A DNA stretch of 64,000 nt from an uncultured Mycoplasmatota bacterium (GCA_948434005.1 CAOJEH010000004.1:81863-145862), one strand, 5' to 3'; shown: positions 1 through 9,340, counted from the stretch's first letter. Made by a program: numbers and translations. The notes: generated from the sequence alone by a model not told the origin.

Positions 1-1085
1 TAACAAATAAGAGCCAATTTGAAGCAGAATTTTATTTAAAAAGACACGCTATAAAATATGATATTGAGAAAGAATTTTCTAATAAAATAACCCGTAATAA
101 TGTAATAAGTACAAATAAAAAAATTGGTACAAAGTTAAAACCAAATAGTGATGAAGATAAATTAATCCTTAAAATTAGTAAAGGTAAAAAAATAAAGGTA
201 CCAGATTTAAAAAAATATAGTATGCTAGAAATTACTAAGTGGGTAATTGAAAACAAATTGAAATTAGAGTTTAGTAATAGATATGATGATTCTATAAAGA
301 CTAATAAAGTTATAGACGTTAATTACAATAATGGTGATGAAATAGAAGAAAAAACACTTATAAAAGTTACTATTTCTAAAGGAAAACTCGTAATGTTATC
401 ATTTGACTCCTTAGATGAATTTAAAAGTTGGGCTAATAAATATAATATTAATTATGAAGAGAAATTTGAATTCAGTAATGAGATTCCAAAAGGAAAAGTT
501 ATAAAGTATTCTCATAAAACTGGTGATACTATAAAAAATGGTGATACAATAGCTGTTACAATATCTGAAGGAAAGAAAACTAAAGTACCAAATGTTTTAG
601 GAAATACTAAAAGTGAAGCAATTAAAAAGCTTGAAAAGGCTAAATTAAATTACAACATAGTTTATGAAAATAGTAATGAAGAAAAAAATAAAGTTATAAA
701 GCAATCTCTTGCAAGTGGTTCAGAAGTTGGAGAAAATGCAACAATTACTCTAACTTTAAGTAATGGAAAGAAACCTGTAAATAATAATTCTAGTAGTTCA
801 AATAAACATAATAATCAAGGAAGTAATAGTGGAAATACTAAACCGCAAGAAACCTGTGATAGAAGTAAAACTATTACTATCACTTTCCAAGGTTCGCTAA
901 ATGGTTCAAGTTTAAGTGATACATCAGCAAACTATAGAAGGGCCTATCCAAATATCAAATTTTCCTTTGTAGGGAAAGCAAGTGACATAGGAAATAATGG
1001 TATGGTACATAAAGACAGTACCTCAAAAGGTAGTTTTGAAGCAAACTATTGTGATACTTATACAATTTACATTGTACAAAATTAG
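1..1085 (+). CDS. PASTA-repeat protein, C-terminal part (5' truncated by window edge)
   Basis: The frame is open from position 3, with no stop, to TAG at 1083-1085, so the start lies upstream of the window. The Met at 222 is internal. The visible part is about four PASTA-like repeats of roughly 65 residues; the clearest starts KVPNVLGNTKSEAIKKL (around nt 580) and ends in a TLTLSNGKK strand. A Ser/Asn-rich linker (nt 775-850) and a C-terminal domain with two Cys (CDRSKT... and ANYCDT) follow. PASTA domains bind muropeptides or beta-lactams and usually sit outside the cell on Ser/Thr kinases or penicillin-binding proteins. The catalytic part is not in view, so which of these it is, or whether it is a free adhesin, is unknown. 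A terminator follows at once. Confidence 0.8.
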   Translation, partial: TNKSQFEAEFYLKRHAIKYDIEKEFSNKITRNNVISTNKKIGTKLKPNSDEDKLILKISKGKKIKVPDLKKYSMLEITKWVIENKLKLEFSNRYDDSIKTNKVIDVNYNNGDEIEEKTLIKVTISKGKLVMLSFDSLDEFKSWANKYNINYEEKFEFSNEIPKGKVIKYSHKTGDTIKNGDTIAVTISEGKKTKVPNVLGNTKSEAIKKLEKAKLNYNIVYENSNEEKNKVIKQSLASGSEVGENATITLTLSNGKKPVNNNSSSSNKHNNQGSNSGNTKPQETCDRSKTITITFQGSLNGSSLSDTSANYRRAYPNIKFSFVGKASDIGNNGMVHKDSTSKGSFEANYCDTYTIYIVQN

Positions 1086-1110
1086 ATCAGTAAATTACTG
1101 ATCTTTTTCT
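1084..1110 (+). terminator. Rho-independent terminator of the PASTA gene
   Basis: A perfect inverted repeat AGATCAGTAA/TTACTGATCT (1084-1104) is followed by TTTTTCTTT on the plus strand. It overlaps the last codons of the convergent minus-strand gene ending at 1095. Confidence 0.85.
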
Positions 1111-1823
1111 TTATACTCTATAGTATACCCCAAACTATCTAATATATTTAATAATGTGTTTAATTGAGGAGAATTTTTACCCTTTTCTATTTTAGCAAGC
1201 ATAGGTTGCTTCATTCCAATAATACTAGCCAATTGTCTTTGAGATAGTTTCTTGTTGTTTCTAAGTTTACTTATTTCTTCTAATAATTCAAATTCTTTTT
1301 CTATAATGTTTTTTTCTTTTTCAATATACTTATTTATCTTTATAGTATTCTTATCATATTGATTACAATATTGTTTATAAAACTCAATATTTTCTTTTGG
1401 AACACAGCCTATTCTAAAAGATATCATATCACCATCAATTACATATAAATAATCTGTTTTAACAATACTATCCTTATCAAGATTATTATCAGTATCCTTC
1501 TTTAAAAGAACATTTTGAGAATACTTTAATTTATTTAAATTAGAAGATATTAATAAACAGAAGTAATCAAGAGGAATCGCATAATTATTTTTCTTTATAA
1601 TAACAAATAAATGATCTTTTCCTAGTCTTTTATCTTCATATTGAAACTTAGGAACAAATACAATATCTCCTACTTTATAATTTCTTTTAGTTGTTGATTC
1701 CTCAACAGCATAATAAATTTCTGGTATTCCAAAATATCCAACATTATCATCTTCTTCAAATACTGCGTCTTCAAACTTAACTACCCTATTTTCTTCATAC
1801 ATCTTTTTAATATACTTATCCAT
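1095..1823 (-). CDS. MazF/PemK-like domain fused to an XRE helix-turn-helix
   Basis: 242 aa, ATG at 1823 with GGAGGAATAAT just upstream. Residues about 50-160 resemble the PemK/MazF ribonuclease barrel: GDIVFVPKF, a central FVIIKKNN strand, CLLISSN, NVLLKK and then SIVKTDYLYVID, matching the family's later DSVVxxDQIRxID block. After a Lys-rich linker (about 165-185), residues 186-240 form an XRE-type helix-turn-helix (KLSQRQLASIIGMKQPMLAKIEKG). In ordinary modules the toxin and the DNA-binding antitoxin are separate genes; here both kinds of domain sit in one chain and no partner gene is adjacent. A palindrome over the promoter suggests autoregulation. The HTH assignment is firm; the MazF-fold assignment is by motif only. 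RNase activity is not shown, and the domain could be a non-toxic relative. Confidence 0.7.
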   Translation of the reverse strand: MDKYIKKMYEENRVVKFEDAVFEEDDNVGYFGIPEIYYAVEESTTKRNYKVGDIVFVPKFQYEDKRLGKDHLFVIIKKNNYAIPLDYFCLLISSNLNKLKYSQNVLLKKDTDNNLDKDSIVKTDYLYVIDGDMISFRIGCVPKENIEFYKQYCNQYDKNTIKINKYIEKEKNIIEKEFELLEEISKLRNNKKLSQRQLASIIGMKQPMLAKIEKGKNSPQLNTLLNILDSLGYTIEYKEKDQ

Positions 1824-1843
1824 ATTATTCCTCCATTAAAAAT

Positions 1844-1872
1844 ATGATAGCATATTCGCTATCGCATTACAA
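1844..1872 (-). promoter_or_regulatory. Promoter and palindromic operator of the MazF-XRE gene
   Basis: On the minus strand TTGTAA (1872-1867), 17 nt, TATCAT (1849-1844) forms a good sigma-A promoter. An inverted repeat GATAGC-N6-GCTATC (1846-1863) fills the spacer and overlaps the -10. This suits repression by the gene's own helix-turn-helix (inference). Confidence 0.7.
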
Positions 1873-1885
1873 GAAATATAAATAC

Positions 1886-1917
1886 AAAAAACAAAGTAGA
1901 CTAATTATCTACTTTGT
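1886..1917 (-). terminator. Terminator of the glucosaminidase gene
   Basis: Stem ACAAAGTAGA/TCTACTTTGT (1891-1900/1908-1917) with a 7-nt loop, followed on the minus strand by TTTTTGT. The stem contains the TAG stop at 1911-1909. Confidence 0.85.
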
Positions 1918-4900
1918 AACCTTTAATTCTACTCTATATCGTTTTTTATAATTTACATTAAACTGATATTTCTTATTATTTATAGTTGCTTTAATAGTAC
2001 TTAAATCTCTAAATAATTGTTCATTAAGTTCACCAATATCTTCTAAATTAGAAATAGTATTAATATAGATACTATATTCCCCTACTTCTAAATTACTAAT
2101 ATCTATTTGTCCTTCATACCAAGCATTTTCTTTAGATAATTTATCTGATACAGGGAGTTTTACTTCATATAGTTTTTTTTCTGCATTTTCTAATTTATAA
2201 CTATAAGTTTTATATGTACTAGTATTTTCAAAAATAATTTGTCTTTTCACTTTATTACTGCTAGATAAATCCATACCAGAACTAAATGAATTACCATATA
2301 AATATAACTTATTATTTATAAATTTTATATCTTCATATTGACCATATTGATTTGCTAAAGCATTAGTCGTTTTATTAGCTAATTTATTACTTCTAATTAC
2401 TAATTCTAAATCACGATGAGTAGAGAAATAATTATTTCTAGTTAATAAATATTTAGATTTAGTACTATAAGTTTTTACTTGTTCACTATATAATTGATTA
2501 CTTACAATTGTTTTAGAAAAGTATTTATCATTTGATGCTTCTATATACATCTTGTAGTCTCCATCTGGTATTTTATCAACTGTTATTTCTCCAGAAAACC
2601 AAGCATACTTATAATTCTTTTTATCATTAGATGGAACAGAATACGGAATATCAGAATTATTACTAATTCTATTTAAATCTTGTTTATAAACAGTACCATT
2701 ATTAATATTTTCAAACAATATTTTATAACTAATATCAGTATTTAAATCATTATTAATTCCATCTATTGTAGAATAACCTTTTATTATTAATTTATTTGAA
2801 GATTCTTTTAAATATTCTAATTCAAATCTACCAGGTTTTTCTTCTAAGATAATTTCTGCTACTTTGATATTGATAGTTTTTACTACTTTATTACCATAAC
2901 TATCTGTTACTTGATACGTAACTTTATAGTCCCCTACTACTTTAGTATTAACTGTATTTTCTATAACTTTTATATTCTTAGTTATATCTCCATCTTCTCT
3001 ATCTGTTGCAGAGATACCACTTAATTCATTGAAATTAGAATTTAGAGAAATAGTCTTATCACTAGCAGTAATAACAGGTTCACTATCTTTAACTACTGAT
3101 ACAATTCTTTCTTTAGTAGTTTTACCTCCATTACTATCAGTAACTTCATATACTACTTTATAAGTACCTACTACTTTAGTATTAACATTATTAGATGTAA
3201 TTTTAATCTTACTTGTGATATCTCCATCTTCTTTATCTAATGCTTTAACGTTAGACATTGCATTAAATGTAGAACCTATTTTAATTTCGATATCATCTGC
3301 AGTTATAGTCGGTTTAGAATTTTCTTTTACTACAACTTTAATTGTCTTTGTAACAGTAGCGTTTTCTTTATCAGTAACACTATAAGTAACTTGATACACA
3401 CCTGGTATAGATGTATTAACATTATTAGATGTAACTTTAATCTTACTTGTAATATCTCCATCCTCTGGATCTGTTGCTTTAACATTAGACATTACATTAA
3501 AGCTTGTACCTTGCATTATTTCTTTATCACTTGCAACAATAACAGGATTATTATTTTTAACTTGATGTTTACAAGTTTCAATATGCGCGATAGGCTCTTT
3601 TGCTAATATATAACCATATGAATTTGTATTAGAATCTAAACTTACAGGAATTTTATACCATAAAACTCCATTTTTTGTTGTAGATGAAACTATAGGAAAA
3701 TAAGAATTAGTATATTGCCCCCCTATTTTATATTTAGCATCATCTATAGGTTCACTTACTACCCATTCATAATATCCTGCACTATCAAGAACTTGTTTTC
3801 CATAATCACTATTTATAAATCTTATTGATGATGCACTTACCCAATGTTTTTGATCATTCATATAATCTGATGTTATTAAATAAGCAACAACCTCACGATT
3901 TTTATTATACGCAGCACTATAAACCATAACTAGTTTATCTTTTAAAACCTTTTTACCTGTTTTTGAAGTTAGGGATGAGTCATAATAATAATTAGTATCA
4001 TTATTTAAAGTAGCAACTTTTGGTTTTAAAACTGTATTTTCTACATATAAATCATATGTATATTCGCTATCAATATAAGAAGTTACACTATTTGGATTTG
4101 TATATCCATATTTACCTTTATTTATTTTTAATACATCACTTTTTCTTACATATACATAGTTAGTATTCCAGTTATACCCCTTATTATAATCACTACTACT
4201 ACCTACTAAATTACCATTTGAATCAATGTTCATATCACTCATTACTTTATAATGGTTATCAGTCTCACCAACTATCACTAATTGGTCATTAGCCTCTGGA
4301 TATACGTATATTTTTTTTGCTTCATTTGGATTAAAATATGCATTTGTAGCTTTTTTAACAATACCCAATTGATAGTAGTTATAGTCATTTAAGCCATAAT
4401 ACTTATCAAAAGAATAATAGTTAGCAGCCATCTTCTCACTCCAATAAGCATCTGTTGCATATTTTACATTCATACCATTTTGCTTATCCCCAAAAGCAGG
4501 TCCAAAATATCTCCAATCAGTAGCATAACTATAACCATAATTATTCCACTTAGAAGCATATCCATATATACTAGCAGCAAAAGTAGCATAATAAGTAGCA
4601 CTCTGTGTCGGAGAAGAGTCTACAGCATTAAGACCAAATCCATTATGTTTATTTATAGATAAATTACTAGTACCATTACCAGTTTCATTACGGCTTAAAC
4701 TATAAGATAAAATAGCATTTATTCCATGTATTTGTTGTGAATTATAAAAGTATAGGCCTTTTCCATATAAACTACTAGCAGAAGATTTAGCTTTATCACT
4801 ATAAGAATCATATGAATATCCTAATACTTTTCTAGTATATTCATCTATATTGATACTAGAATAAGTTGTTTTAGTATGATTAGATAAATACATATAATAA

Positions 4901-5613
4901 TTATAGTAAGGATTAGATTTATTAACAGCACTATTGTTATTACCTTTTTTATAATCTTTTATCATATCCATTCTATTTTTATAAAAATAGATTCCATCAT
5001 AACTATAATAAGTTCCTGTTCCTAACATTTCAGGCTTAGGACCAATTGTTCTTCCTGAACTAGAGTTATAATTATGTCTAATTGAATCATTTGTAATACT
5101 ATAGCTGGCACTACCCTTTACCCAGTTTAGTGGCACAATCACATAATCATTCTTTCCTATCCATCCTGTAAAATTAACAACTTTAACTTTAGCCGCATAA
5201 TTAGTTGGATTTATTTCTATAAAAGCTCCATCATCGGCTCCATAGCCATGAGGATTAATTGCCATATATTGTCTTGTATTTAATGAAGATGATTCATAAA
5301 AATAAATTAAACTATTAGAAGTTAGTGTAAAATCAACTAATCCGTATTGAGCATCTACTATTCTTGTAGTACTACCTGTTTCATCAAAAATAATTAAATC
5401 ACTAGCTCCATTAGAAGTCATTGCGCGTTTAGCATCATTATAAGTATTATAACAACCAACTTTATCTGCTATACCATCTGTGTGAGCTCCTGCAAGTTCA
5501 AACTTAGGACACATATGTCTATTTGCATATTGTGAAGGTGTAAGTGCATATGTATTCTTAGGTATAAATATAAATGTCAAAACAAATACTATAAAATAAT
5601 ATCTCTTTTTCAT
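1909..5613 (-). CDS. Secreted glucosaminidase with SH3-like region and three DUF5011 Ig-like repeats
   Basis: 1234 aa from ATG at 5613. The ATG five codons upstream lies inside the GGAGGTG ribosome binding site, so the inner ATG is chosen. A signal peptide (KKRYYFIVFVLTFIFIP, cleavage near TYA) leads the chain. Residues about 255-410 hold a glucosaminidase domain of the LytG/GH73-like kind: SRNETGNGTSNLSINKHNGFG, then YFGPAFGDKQNGMNVKYA and the YWSEKMAANYY signature. An SH3-like stretch follows. Three near-identical repeats of about 78 aa (residues 690-925) each carry AxDxEDGDIT and GxYxVxYxVTD, typical of DUF5011 Ig-like domains. Two further beta-rich regions end the protein. It probably cleaves peptidoglycan glycan strands at the cell surface. 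It is monocistronic and divergent from an LCP cell-wall gene. Confidence 0.85.
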   Translation of the reverse strand: MKKRYYFIVFVLTFIFIPKNTYALTPSQYANRHMCPKFELAGAHTDGIADKVGCYNTYNDAKRAMTSNGASDLIIFDETGSTTRIVDAQYGLVDFTLTSNSLIYFYESSSLNTRQYMAINPHGYGADDGAFIEINPTNYAAKVKVVNFTGWIGKNDYVIVPLNWVKGSASYSITNDSIRHNYNSSSGRTIGPKPEMLGTGTYYSYDGIYFYKNRMDMIKDYKKGNNNSAVNKSNPYYNYYMYLSNHTKTTYSSINIDEYTRKVLGYSYDSYSDKAKSSASSLYGKGLYFYNSQQIHGINAILSYSLSRNETGNGTSNLSINKHNGFGLNAVDSSPTQSATYYATFAASIYGYASKWNNYGYSYATDWRYFGPAFGDKQNGMNVKYATDAYWSEKMAANYYSFDKYYGLNDYNYYQLGIVKKATNAYFNPNEAKKIYVYPEANDQLVIVGETDNHYKVMSDMNIDSNGNLVGSSSDYNKGYNWNTNYVYVRKSDVLKINKGKYGYTNPNSVTSYIDSEYTYDLYVENTVLKPKVATLNNDTNYYYDSSLTSKTGKKVLKDKLVMVYSAAYNKNREVVAYLITSDYMNDQKHWVSASSIRFINSDYGKQVLDSAGYYEWVVSEPIDDAKYKIGGQYTNSYFPIVSSTTKNGVLWYKIPVSLDSNTNSYGYILAKEPIAHIETCKHQVKNNNPVIVASDKEIMQGTSFNVMSNVKATDPEDGDITSKIKVTSNNVNTSIPGVYQVTYSVTDKENATVTKTIKVVVKENSKPTITADDIEIKIGSTFNAMSNVKALDKEDGDITSKIKITSNNVNTKVVGTYKVVYEVTDSNGGKTTKERIVSVVKDSEPVITASDKTISLNSNFNELSGISATDREDGDITKNIKVIENTVNTKVVGDYKVTYQVTDSYGNKVVKTINIKVAEIILEEKPGRFELEYLKESSNKLIIKGYSTIDGINNDLNTDISYKILFENINNGTVYKQDLNRISNNSDIPYSVPSNDKKNYKYAWFSGEITVDKIPDGDYKMYIEASNDKYFSKTIVSNQLYSEQVKTYSTKSKYLLTRNNYFSTHRDLELVIRSNKLANKTTNALANQYGQYEDIKFINNKLYLYGNSFSSGMDLSSSNKVKRQIIFENTSTYKTYSYKLENAEKKLYEVKLPVSDKLSKENAWYEGQIDISNLEVGEYSIYINTISNLEDIGELNEQLFRDLSTIKATINNKKYQFNVNYKKRYRVELKVTK

Positions 5614-5688
5614 AATATACACCTCCATTATCTTACATAGATTGTATCACATTTACATTTACATTTGTACATAAAAAGTAAATAAAAG

Positions 5689-5780
5689 TGTAAATTTACA
5701 GTGCTATGTATTTATAATTTAAGGTTGAAAAAAAGTAGAAAATTAGATATACTATATAATAGTTAGAATAAATCTGGAGG
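5689..5780 (+). promoter_or_regulatory. Promoter and RBS of the LCP gene, with upstream TGTAAATTTACA palindrome
   Basis: TTGAAA (5725-5730), 17 nt, TATACT (5748-5753) is a good promoter, and GGAGG (5776-5780) sits 7 nt before the ATG. A perfect 12-nt palindrome TGTAAATTTACA lies at 5689-5700. The half-site TGTAAA recurs on the minus strand at 5648-5663, nearer the divergent glucosaminidase gene, which suggests a shared regulator (inference). Confidence 0.65.
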
Positions 5781-5787
5781 TTATAAT

Positions 5788-7776
5788 ATGTCAGAAGAAT
5801 TTGAAAGCGTAGAAGAAATAAGAGAAACAAGGGAATCAAGATATAAAAGAAAAAAATCAAGTATAGTAGCTTTAATATTTTTTATAGTATCTTTAGTTGC
5901 TAGTGGATTTTTAATTTATAATATATTTTTACTAAATAGTATTGAAAATTTAATTAGATATATATCTATAGGTGTACTTCTATTAATAGATTTAATTTCA
6001 TTTATTAAAATGAGATCAGTATGGAAAAATAAAAAAAGTAAAAAGAAGAAAAAGAAAGAATCAAAAAGAATTGGCTTTATATCTTTCTTAATAATATATT
6101 CACTTATATGTATATTACTAGGAATGGTAATTTCATATTTCTTAGGAACTATAAACAATTTAAATAAAAAGTACGTAGTATACTCATCTGGTTTAGTAAC
6201 TTTAAGTGATAATGAAGCTAAAAAAATAAATGATGTAAAAGACTATAAAATAGGAATATTAAAAGATAAAAAGTCCCCCGAAGGTTATATAATTCCACAA
6301 GAGATTATAAAAGAGCATAAATTACACGATAATAATGATATTACAGAATATGAAAGTTATACAGAAATGATTGCAGATTTATATACTAAAGATTTAGATG
6401 CTTTATTTATATCAACAGACTACCCAAGTATGTATAGCAATCTAGCTGGTTATGAAAACATAAAAGATGAAACTAAAATAATTATTTCTAAAGAAAAGAA
6501 AATGAAAAAATCTGATACTTCAGATGAGGAAACTGCATCAACTGGTAAATCTATAAATGAACCATTTACAATGCTATTAATGGGAATTGATTCAACAGAT
6601 GAGGTTTTGGCTAAAAACGCTGTTGCTAATGGAGATTCATTAATACTTATAACCTTTAATCCAAAGACATTAAATGCAACAATGTTATCTATACCTAGAG
6701 ATAGTTATGTTCCAATTGCTTGTTGGCCAAGTAAAGAAGAAAATAAAATAACTCATGCTGCTGCTTATGGAAATGATTGTATGATTAATACCATAGAAGA
6801 TTTTCTAGATATTGATATTGATTATTATACAAAGATAAACTTTAAAGGATTAGTTAAACTAGTTGATGCCTTAGGTGGTATTGATGTTGATGTTCCTGCT
6901 GATTTATGTACAGATGATTCATCACGTGGTGGAGAAATTTGTATAAAAGAAGGAAAACAACACTTAAATGGTGAAGAGGCATTAGTTCTTTCTAGAAACA
7001 GAAAACAACTAAAAAATGGAGACTTTGATCGTGGTCTAAATCAACAATTAGTTATTCAAGCAATGTTAGAAAAAATTAAAGCCTTAAAGAGCGTAAAACA
7101 ATTTACTAGTGTATTTAATACCGTATCAAATAGTATAGATACTAATCTAACTGATAAACAAATCCTTTCATTCTATAGTGTTGCTAAAGATATCGTAAAA
7201 ACAGGACTAAGTAGTAATAGTTCTAATATAGTTAATATTCAACAATTATATTTACAAGGTCATGGTGCTATGATTTATGATAAAAGAATGAGAATGGAAT
7301 TATATGATTATGTTCCAAACACACACAGTATAAAAGATATAGTTAAAGCAATGAAACAAAATCTAGGATTATTAAAGTCATCAAAAACTAAAACATTTAA
7401 ATTTTCTATTAACAAACCTTATGAAAAAGAAATAATAGGATATGGTCCATATAAGTCAACATTTGATTCTTCAAAATATAAAACAAAACCTACCAATGAA
7501 GATAAGGATAAAGATAAAAAAGATAATGAAGAAAAGCAAAGCAGTTCTAAAGTAAAATATGGTTGTACAAATAAGACTGCGACTAATTATGACCCTACTG
7601 CAACTGATGATGACGGTTCATGCATTGTTAAGAAAACATGTGGCACAAACGAAGAATTAGGCGCTGATGGAGTTAGTTGCGTTTGTAAATGGGGATATGA
7701 AAAAGTAGACGGAATTTGTACAGAAAAACCGAAAGATCCAACACCTCCAACAGAACCGACTATCCCAGATGAATAA
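5788..7776 (+). CDS. LytR-CpsA-Psr (LCP) family protein with extra extracellular domains
   Basis: 662 aa. Three membrane segments (about 25-47, 54-72, 93-117) with a Lys-rich cytoplasmic loop come first. An extracytoplasmic region (about 130-235) then resembles a substrate-binding-protein lobe (YKIGILKDKKSPEGYI, DLDALFISTDYPSMY). The LCP domain runs about 255-430: MLLMGIDS, LSIPRDSYV, NFKGLVKLVDALGGIDVDVP and EALVLSRNR with the conserved Arg. LCP enzymes attach anionic polymers to peptidoglycan using prenyl-linked donors. The tail carries GCTNKTATNYDPTATDDDGSC, the form of a short Cys-bounded repeat seen in bacterial surface proteins, then a Cys-rich EGF-like piece and a Pro/Thr-rich end. The core call is secure; the role of the extra domains is unknown. 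Confidence 0.88.
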   Translation: MSEEFESVEEIRETRESRYKRKKSSIVALIFFIVSLVASGFLIYNIFLLNSIENLIRYISIGVLLLIDLISFIKMRSVWKNKKSKKKKKKESKRIGFISFLIIYSLICILLGMVISYFLGTINNLNKKYVVYSSGLVTLSDNEAKKINDVKDYKIGILKDKKSPEGYIIPQEIIKEHKLHDNNDITEYESYTEMIADLYTKDLDALFISTDYPSMYSNLAGYENIKDETKIIISKEKKMKKSDTSDEETASTGKSINEPFTMLLMGIDSTDEVLAKNAVANGDSLILITFNPKTLNATMLSIPRDSYVPIACWPSKEENKITHAAAYGNDCMINTIEDFLDIDIDYYTKINFKGLVKLVDALGGIDVDVPADLCTDDSSRGGEICIKEGKQHLNGEEALVLSRNRKQLKNGDFDRGLNQQLVIQAMLEKIKALKSVKQFTSVFNTVSNSIDTNLTDKQILSFYSVAKDIVKTGLSSNSSNIVNIQQLYLQGHGAMIYDKRMRMELYDYVPNTHSIKDIVKAMKQNLGLLKSSKTKTFKFSINKPYEKEIIGYGPYKSTFDSSKYKTKPTNEDKDKDKKDNEEKQSSSKVKYGCTNKTATNYDPTATDDDGSCIVKKTCGTNEELGADGVSCVCKWGYEKVDGICTEKPKDPTPPTEPTIPDE

Positions 7777-7786
7777 TTAGCATAAT

Positions 7787-7824
7787 AAAAAAACAGTTCA
7801 AATTTAATGAACTGTTTTCTTTTT
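7787..7824. terminator. Bidirectional terminator between convergent genes
   Basis: Stem AAAACAGTTCA (7790-7800) / TGAACTGTTTT (7808-7818) with a 7-nt loop. T-rich flanks exist in both orientations. It serves the LCP gene (+) and the convergent membrane-protein gene (-). Confidence 0.85.
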
Positions 7825-8245
7825 AAGCCTTGTTTTCAGGTAATCCTACATATTGTGAATTTCCTAATCCTAATATTAACATAAATATTGAATTAAGAAA
7901 AATTAATCCCACTGCAAATCCAGAACTTTTTCCAAATGCCTTAGCAAGATTAATATTAAGCATAATCATAAGTACTATCATAGCAAATGCATTTACAACA
8001 GGTATTAAAGCAAGTAGTAATAATAATGGATTTAATCCTGCTATTTGGAATAATACTACTACATTATATATTGGTATTATTGAAGCCCATCCTGGTTTTC
8101 CAGCTTTAGTAAATAATTTCCACATGGCAACAACACTTATAACATAAGCAATTAAACTAATTATAATAATTGTTGCTAACATTGTTCCCATAGCTGCTCC
8201 TGCTATTGCTGTACTGCTTGAATCTACAGATACATTATAATACAT
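7823..8245 (-). CDS. Small membrane protein, DUF5684-like
   Basis: 140 aa from ATG at 8245, preceded by GGAGGAGTGCTTAAT. A longer reading from 8278 would place that site inside the gene. Four hydrophobic segments are visible: TMLATIIIISLIAYVISVVAMW, the PLLLLLALIPVVN and FAMIVLMIMLNI region, and AVGLIFLNSIFMLILGL. Between the first two lies KLFTKAGKPGWASIIPIYN, the hallmark of a family of small Firmicutes and Bacteroidetes membrane proteins (DUF5684, sometimes linked with signal peptidase genes). Function is unknown. It stands alone, with an independent RBS and a shared terminator. Confidence 0.7.
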   Translation of the reverse strand: MYYNVSVDSSSTAIAGAAMGTMLATIIIISLIAYVISVVAMWKLFTKAGKPGWASIIPIYNVVVLFQIAGLNPLLLLLALIPVVNAFAMIVLMIMLNINLAKAFGKSSGFAVGLIFLNSIFMLILGLGNSQYVGLPENKA

Positions 8246-8321
8246 ATTAAGCACTCCTCCTTTATTATAATTTATCATATAAATTATAAACCGTCAAAAC
8301 AAATAAAAAATACATCTATAT

Positions 8322-8864
8322 TTATAGCGTATTTTTATCATTCCAAATTTTATTTATGTGTTGACTAAGGGCCATTATAAAGGCAGTTTTTGTTAAATCA
8401 ACTCTGCTAACTATTCCATTAGTGATAAAACTAATTCCACCTTTACCACTTCTTAAGTCATTTTGTTCAAATATTTTATCCATAACTTTACCTAGTTCTG
8501 TTGATACTATTTCATCTACATATTTATCAGGTACCGGAAAAGCAGGACTAGTTCCCCAGCTTTCATAACCATTTTTATCCTTTATAACTGCAATATTAAT
8601 ATTTACCCATTTGCCTAATAAATTAGTTATACCAGATTCTATACCTAAAAAGTAATCCGCATCAATTTCATTTTCTAAAGCATAGTTCATTAAATTATTA
8701 ACACGATTTCTAGCACCCTCATAAATTTCATCATTTACCGGCTGATCACTAACGTCTGAAGAAACTGAAATATCTATAATATCAAAATCATCAAAATAGT
8801 TTTTAAGAGCTTCTTTAGCGCCTTCTATTTTCCCCGGATTTTTTGTTGCAATTAAAGCCTTCAT
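8322..8864 (-). CDS. Non-canonical purine NTP phosphatase, DUF84/YjjX family
   Basis: 180 aa. It starts MKALIATKNPGKIEGAKEAL, the family's NTP-binding N-terminus. DQPVNDEIYEGARNRV, DYFLGIESGI and SGKGGISFITNG, the conserved blocks of the YjjX (inosine/xanthosine triphosphatase) group, follow. These enzymes hydrolyse ITP and XTP and so keep deaminated purines out of nucleic acids. Length matches the family (about 170-180 aa). It lies 20 nt downstream of dut, another nucleotide-pool cleaning enzyme, and is probably co-transcribed with dut, nrdG and nrdD. Confidence 0.85.
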   Translation of the reverse strand: MKALIATKNPGKIEGAKEALKNYFDDFDIIDISVSSDVSDQPVNDEIYEGARNRVNNLMNYALENEIDADYFLGIESGITNLLGKWVNINIAVIKDKNGYESWGTSPAFPVPDKYVDEIVSTELGKVMDKIFEQNDLRSGKGGISFITNGIVSRVDLTKTAFIMALSQHINKIWNDKNTL

Positions 8865-8884
8865 TACATATCTCCTTAACTATA

Positions 8885-9340
8885 TTACTTATTTGTAGAT
8901 CCAAATCCTCCGGTACGAACACCAGAAGCATTATCATCATCTGTAATTAAATATTTTTGGAAGATAACTTGTCCTATTATATCACCTTTTTTAACTTCTA
9001 AATCATGATCAGAAAAGTTAAAATATTGGAAATAGAAATGACCTTCGTTAGATTCATTATTATAATAATCACTATCGATTATACCTATACTATTTGCCAT
9101 AACAAAACCTTTTTTAGGTCCACTACTTCTATTAACTAATACATAATACTCATCTTCTTTACAATAAGCTTTTAATCCTGTCGGAATAAGTGTTGGCTTT
9201 GTCCCAAATTTATAAGCAGGGATCACTACATCCTCTGCAGCTTCCACATCATAACCTGCAGAATGTTTTGTTTTCCTAACAGGTAAATTAATTCCTTTAT
9301 CCTTATACTCTTCTACTATTTCGAAACCTCTTTCACGCAT
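8885..9340 (-). CDS. dut: dUTP diphosphatase
   Basis: 151 aa. All five trimeric dUTPase motifs can be traced: SAGYDVEAAED (1), VNRSSGPKKG (2), ANSIGIIDSDYYNNESNEG (3), KKGDIIGQVIFQKYL (4) and the C-terminal lid RTGGFGST (5). It converts dUTP to dUMP and pyrophosphate, limiting uracil in DNA and feeding dTMP synthesis. Its ATG overlaps the end of nrdG by 8 nt, so the two are translationally coupled in a nrdD-nrdG-dut-DUF84 operon devoted to deoxynucleotide supply. Confidence 0.93.
   Translation of the reverse strand: MRERGFEIVEEYKDKGINLPVRKTKHSAGYDVEAAEDVVIPAYKFGTKPTLIPTGLKAYCKEDEYYVLVNRSSGPKKGFVMANSIGIIDSDYYNNESNEGHFYFQYFNFSDHDLEVKKGDIIGQVIFQKYLITDDDNASGVRTGGFGSTNK

Noticed and set aside
5648..5700. 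WalR-type boxes (TGTWAH-N5-TGTWAH) between the glucosaminidase and LCP genes
   Set aside because: TGTAAA hexamers occur but with 6-nt period or as a palindrome, not with the 5-nt gap the WalR site needs.
7830..8147. Plus-strand 105-codon frame
   Set aside because: Antisense to the DUF5684-like gene; it lacks a ribosome site and the minus-strand gene has a clear GGAGG.
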